Assembly (NCBI GenBank): GCA_012960155.1
Contig: DUBU01000014.1
Location: 51,687 to 115,686 of the forward strand
DNA from: Micavibrio sp.
GTDB lineage: Bacteria; Pseudomonadota; Alphaproteobacteria; Micavibrionales; Micavibrionaceae
DNA: 64,000 bases
Direction of reading: 5' to 3'
Positions 61,425 through 64,000 of this stretch are shown in pieces. Positions within the stretch are counted from its first letter, which is position 1. The number at the start of each line of letters is the position of its first letter. Below the pieces are notes generated by a model. It was not told the DNA's origin. It ran no database searches and saw only the letters and a list, made by a program, of their open reading frames with translations. Both the position numbers and the translations under genes were made by a program.

Positions 61425-61871
61425 TTAAAACGGCTCGGCTACAGCCATGATCACAATGATGATCATGAGAACGGTTGGCACTTCATTCCAGATTTTAAAG
61501 AATTTGGCATCGCGCGTATTTTCGTCACGTTCAAATGCCTTGCGCCATTTCGAATACATCATGTGCACAACACTCATCAAAACGACCATAGTGATCTTAA
61601 CGTGCATCCAGCCATTTTCAAAAAGAGCAGGGTTGGCCGTAATCATCAAAATACCAAACAGCCATGATGCAATCATCGTCGGGTTCATAATATAGCGCAG
61701 CAAACGATATTCCATCGTCTTGAATGTTTCGGATAGATCAGAGCCTTTCGCAGCATCCGCGTGGTACACAAACAAACGCGGCAAATAGAGCATACCCGCC
61801 ATCCATGAGATAATCGCAATAATATGCAGCGCTTTCAGCCATAAATAATACTGCATCAAAAATTCAGACAT
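61425..61871 (-). CDS. hemJ: protoporphyrinogen oxidase HemJ
   Basis: This 148-residue four-helix membrane protein converts protoporphyrinogen IX to protoporphyrin IX in heme synthesis. The N-terminal YYLWLKALHIIAIISWMAGMLYLPRLFVYHADA has the conserved histidine and Trp-Met motif, and the EYRLLRYIMNPTMIASWLFGILMI segment contains the conserved Lys/Arg region. It is last of three close minus-strand genes (hemE, hemH, hemJ), two bases after hemH, typical of alphaproteobacteria that lack HemG. Confidence 0.95.
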   Translation of the reverse strand: MSEFLMQYYLWLKALHIIAIISWMAGMLYLPRLFVYHADAAKGSDLSETFKTMEYRLLRYIMNPTMIASWLFGILMITANPALFENGWMHVKITMVVLMSVVHMMYSKWRKAFERDENTRDAKFFKIWNEVPTVLMIIIVIMAVAEPF

Positions 61872-61873
61872 TT

Positions 61874-62914
61874 CTAAAATCCTCTTTTCTCATCCATAGC
61901 GCAGCGGCAGAATTCTTGCGGGCACAAACGTGCGCCCGTGTCAGGCAATATACCTTCGCGGCGTTCCGCGCTTTTAACCATGTTGTATAGACCTTTGATA
62001 AACTCAGCATGCGTGCCAACAGTCGACACACGATAAAAACCTTTAATGCCTTTATGCTCGGCAATCTCGCGATACTCGACTTCGATCTCGACCAGCGTTT
62101 CAACATGTTCCTGCGTAAAGGCATGCGGCAAAATAACAACAGGGACGCCATCAGCAATCGCTTTATCCAGCGCTTCTTCGGTACTCGGCCCGATCCATTT
62201 TTTAGGACCGACACGAGACTGATAACAAATCTGCCAGTCCAGATAATCAATACCCGTTGCCGCAGCAATTTTTTCTGCCGTCATTTCGCACTGCCATTGA
62301 TACGGGTCACCATCGGTAATCACATCTTCCGGCAAACCATGCGCGGAAAACAGAACACGCGGTGCTTGTCCACACTCTGCCAAAGCCTGATCATAAACCG
62401 TTTTTACATTCGCAGCACTGGCGCGAATAAACCCGTCTTCCCACGGATAGCAGCAAACAATTGATTCTGGCTTATACAAATCAACCTTCTCACAAGCAGC
62501 TTTCCAAGTTTGCAGAGAAGAGCGTGTGGTCGTGGTCGAGTATTGCGGGTAAAGCGGCAGTAAAATAATTTTATCAGGATCGTAATCTTTAACTTGCTGT
62601 GCAACCTCATCAGCCATCGGATGCCAGTAACGCATGCAGATAAAAACTTTATGATCTGCCCCAAGCTTTTCTTCCAAGGCTTTAGCCTGCTGCTGTGAAT
62701 TTTCCAGCAATGGTGATTTATCACCTAACTCACCATAGCTTTCGCCCGCTTCGCGTTTGGAACGGCGGATCGCGATCAGATTTGCCACCATCCATCGTAC
62801 CGGCAGCGGCGCGCGGATAATATTTTTATCCATGAAGAAATTAAACAGGAACGGCTTAATCGATTCCTTTGAATCAGGGCCGCCCAGATTAAATAACACC
62901 ACCGCCGTTTTCAT
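61874..62914 (-). CDS. hemH: ferrochelatase HemH
   Basis: This 346-residue enzyme inserts ferrous iron into protoporphyrin IX. It has VVLFNLGGPDS, MRYWHP, SAHGLPEDVITDGDPY and LPHAFTQEHVETLVEIEVEYRE with the catalytic His and Glu. The C-terminus CPQEFCRC has three cysteines at 331, 336 and 338, the location and Cys-x-Cys ending of the cluster ligands in [2Fe-2S] ferrochelatases such as that of Mycobacterium; a fourth ligand would be an internal Cys. It is three bases downstream of hemE and two upstream of hemJ. Confidence 0.96.
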   Translation of the reverse strand: MKTAVVLFNLGGPDSKESIKPFLFNFFMDKNIIRAPLPVRWMVANLIAIRRSKREAGESYGELGDKSPLLENSQQQAKALEEKLGADHKVFICMRYWHPMADEVAQQVKDYDPDKIILLPLYPQYSTTTTRSSLQTWKAACEKVDLYKPESIVCCYPWEDGFIRASAANVKTVYDQALAECGQAPRVLFSAHGLPEDVITDGDPYQWQCEMTAEKIAAATGIDYLDWQICYQSRVGPKKWIGPSTEEALDKAIADGVPVVILPHAFTQEHVETLVEIEVEYREIAEHKGIKGFYRVSTVGTHAEFIKGLYNMVKSAERREGILPDTGARLCPQEFCRCAMDEKRGF

Positions 62915-62917
62915 GAC

Positions 62918-63961
62918 TTACGCTTCTCCGCGAATAATTTTTGCCAGTTGTCCCACATGCTCGGGCGGTGTTTCCTTGATAACGCCATGCCCCAGATTGA
63001 ATACATAGGGTCCTTCGGACAGATCTTCCAGTATGCGGCGTGCTTCTTTTTCCAGCGCATCACCACCAACCAGCAATGCCACAGGATCAAGATTACCTTG
63101 GACAGGTAATTCAGGCTGCAGCACTTCAGCAGCCCATTTCGTCGGTACTTGCGTATCAAGACCAATCGCATCAACACCTGTGTTCTGCGCGTATGACTCG
63201 TACAAAATCCCGGCACCTTTCGGGAAGCCAATCACAGGCACATCGGGATAAGCCGTCTTAACCGCATTCACGATCTTGATCGTCGGTACCATCACCCACT
63301 GCGCAAACTGGTCCTGATCCAACACACCTGCCCAACTATCAAAAATTTGGATAGCTTCGGCACCCGCTTCAATCTGCTTTTTCAGGTAATGGATCGTCGC
63401 TTCAGTCACGATATCAATTAGCTGCGCAAAGCCCACAGGATCACGATAGGCAAAGGCTTTGACCTTCTCAAACGTCTTGCTGCCGCCACCTTCGACCATG
63501 TAAGTCGCAACCGTCCAAGGTGCACCGGCAAAACCGATCAGTGCCGTGCCGGCCATGCCTTCCTGCACCATTTGCGATCTAAGATTTTTCACCGTGTCGT
63601 AAACAGGCTGCAAAACTTTATCGACGTTCCCCTCGGAAAGCTTTACCAGACCTTCAGCGTTCTCGATCGCATCCAGTTTAGGCCCTTCGCCTGCCACAAA
63701 CTCCAGCTTCTGTCCCAAAGCGTGTGGTATCACGAGAATATCAGAAAACAATATCGCTGCATCCATGCCAAAACGACGTAGCGGCTGCATCGTAACTTCC
63801 GTTGCAAATTCCGAATTATAAACCATATCCAGAAAACCGCCTGCCTTCGCACGCAGTTCTCGATACTCGGGCAAATAACGCCCAGCCTGTCTCATCAGCC
63901 AGAATGGAGGCTGTTCATAACGCGTTCCCTGCAACGCCTTGATAAATTTCTTTTCGGTCAT
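62918..63961 (-). CDS. hemE: uroporphyrinogen decarboxylase HemE
   Basis: This 347-residue enzyme decarboxylates uroporphyrinogen III to coproporphyrinogen III. The N-terminal QPPFWLMRQAGRYLPEYRELR and LFSDILVIPHALGQKLEF motifs, the FAGAPWTVATYMVEGGGSK loop and the C-terminal FNLGHGVIKETPPEHV are characteristic. It is first of the hemE-hemH-hemJ cluster. Only 39 bases remain to the window edge beyond its start, so its promoter is not assessed. Confidence 0.98.
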   Translation of the reverse strand: MTEKKFIKALQGTRYEQPPFWLMRQAGRYLPEYRELRAKAGGFLDMVYNSEFATEVTMQPLRRFGMDAAILFSDILVIPHALGQKLEFVAGEGPKLDAIENAEGLVKLSEGNVDKVLQPVYDTVKNLRSQMVQEGMAGTALIGFAGAPWTVATYMVEGGGSKTFEKVKAFAYRDPVGFAQLIDIVTEATIHYLKKQIEAGAEAIQIFDSWAGVLDQDQFAQWVMVPTIKIVNAVKTAYPDVPVIGFPKGAGILYESYAQNTGVDAIGLDTQVPTKWAAEVLQPELPVQGNLDPVALLVGGDALEKEARRILEDLSEGPYVFNLGHGVIKETPPEHVGQLAKIIRGEA

Positions 63962-64000
63962 AATTCTCTGTATAGCCTTACACAGGCCCTTTGGAAACCT

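Noticed and set aside
53465-64000. Replication origin inside the window
   Set aside because: I see no cluster of DnaA boxes or AT-rich unwinding element here; the hemE-side origin would be beyond the right edge.

Overview
The window reads as an ordinary, gene-dense chromosomal segment of an alphaproteobacterium. The class assignment rests on gene content and order: hemE-hemH-hemJ and rho near mnmE-mnmG-rsmG-parA-parB, a DUF3576 lipoprotein directly before leuS, a DUF6489 protein beside mnmE, an NDUFA9-type SDR, HemJ instead of HemG/HemY, and a PleC/DivJ-like histidine kinase. I cannot place it below class. I see no prophage, insertion sequence, CRISPR array, tRNA or rRNA.

Layout. 1-5.3 kb: the tail of a KamA-family radical SAM gene, a structured untranslated stretch ending in a terminator, a three-PAS histidine kinase, two tandem paralogous small proteins, an SDR and a GST. 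5.6-13.8 kb: a 1050-residue exported protein with a cryptic subtilisin-like domain, a cytochrome b561-YceI fusion with its YceI partner, a hydrolase and two glycosyltransferases. 13.8-27 kb: an ArsR regulator, a kinase, the run pcrA/uvrD-hyp-NDUFA9-surA-rsmA, a GGDEF protein, a LOG protein, a CDP-alcohol phosphatidyltransferase and a ComM/YifB ATPase. 27-37.8 kb: an AT-rich orphan, an acyltransferase, tadA, rluB, rsmD, uppP, smr and several unknowns. 37.8-46.7 kb: a porin with a well-formed promoter region, DUF3576-leuS, lptE, a flavoprotein and holA. 46.7-64 kb: parB, parA, rsmG, mnmG, mnmE, a TrpR-like regulator with hisG, a dienelactone hydrolase, an eight-CxxC membrane protein, rho, hemJ, hemH and hemE.

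The right third looks like the origin-proximal partition region. Four 16-bp parS-like palindromes, one perfect and three with a single mismatch, lie inside rsmG, mnmG and mnmE next to parAB, and each encodes a Val-Ser-Arg-Glu stretch. By analogy with Caulobacter, where the origin abuts hemE, oriC may lie just beyond the right edge.

The observations most worth follow-up are mainly RNA and DNA elements around genes: a three-way-junction-like leader ending two bases before a dienelactone hydrolase start; a hairpin that buries the Shine-Dalgarno sequence of an unknown gene; a TrpR-operator-like palindrome over the yerC-hisG promoter; a large cruciform after parB with a competing hairpin over its stop codon; and a candidate small RNA at 300-470. 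Among proteins, the LysM/subtilase-like 1050-mer, the double DnaJ-type zinc array and a ferrochelatase with a possible iron-sulfur C-terminus stand out. I found no multigene cassette that I can defend as a wholly new system.
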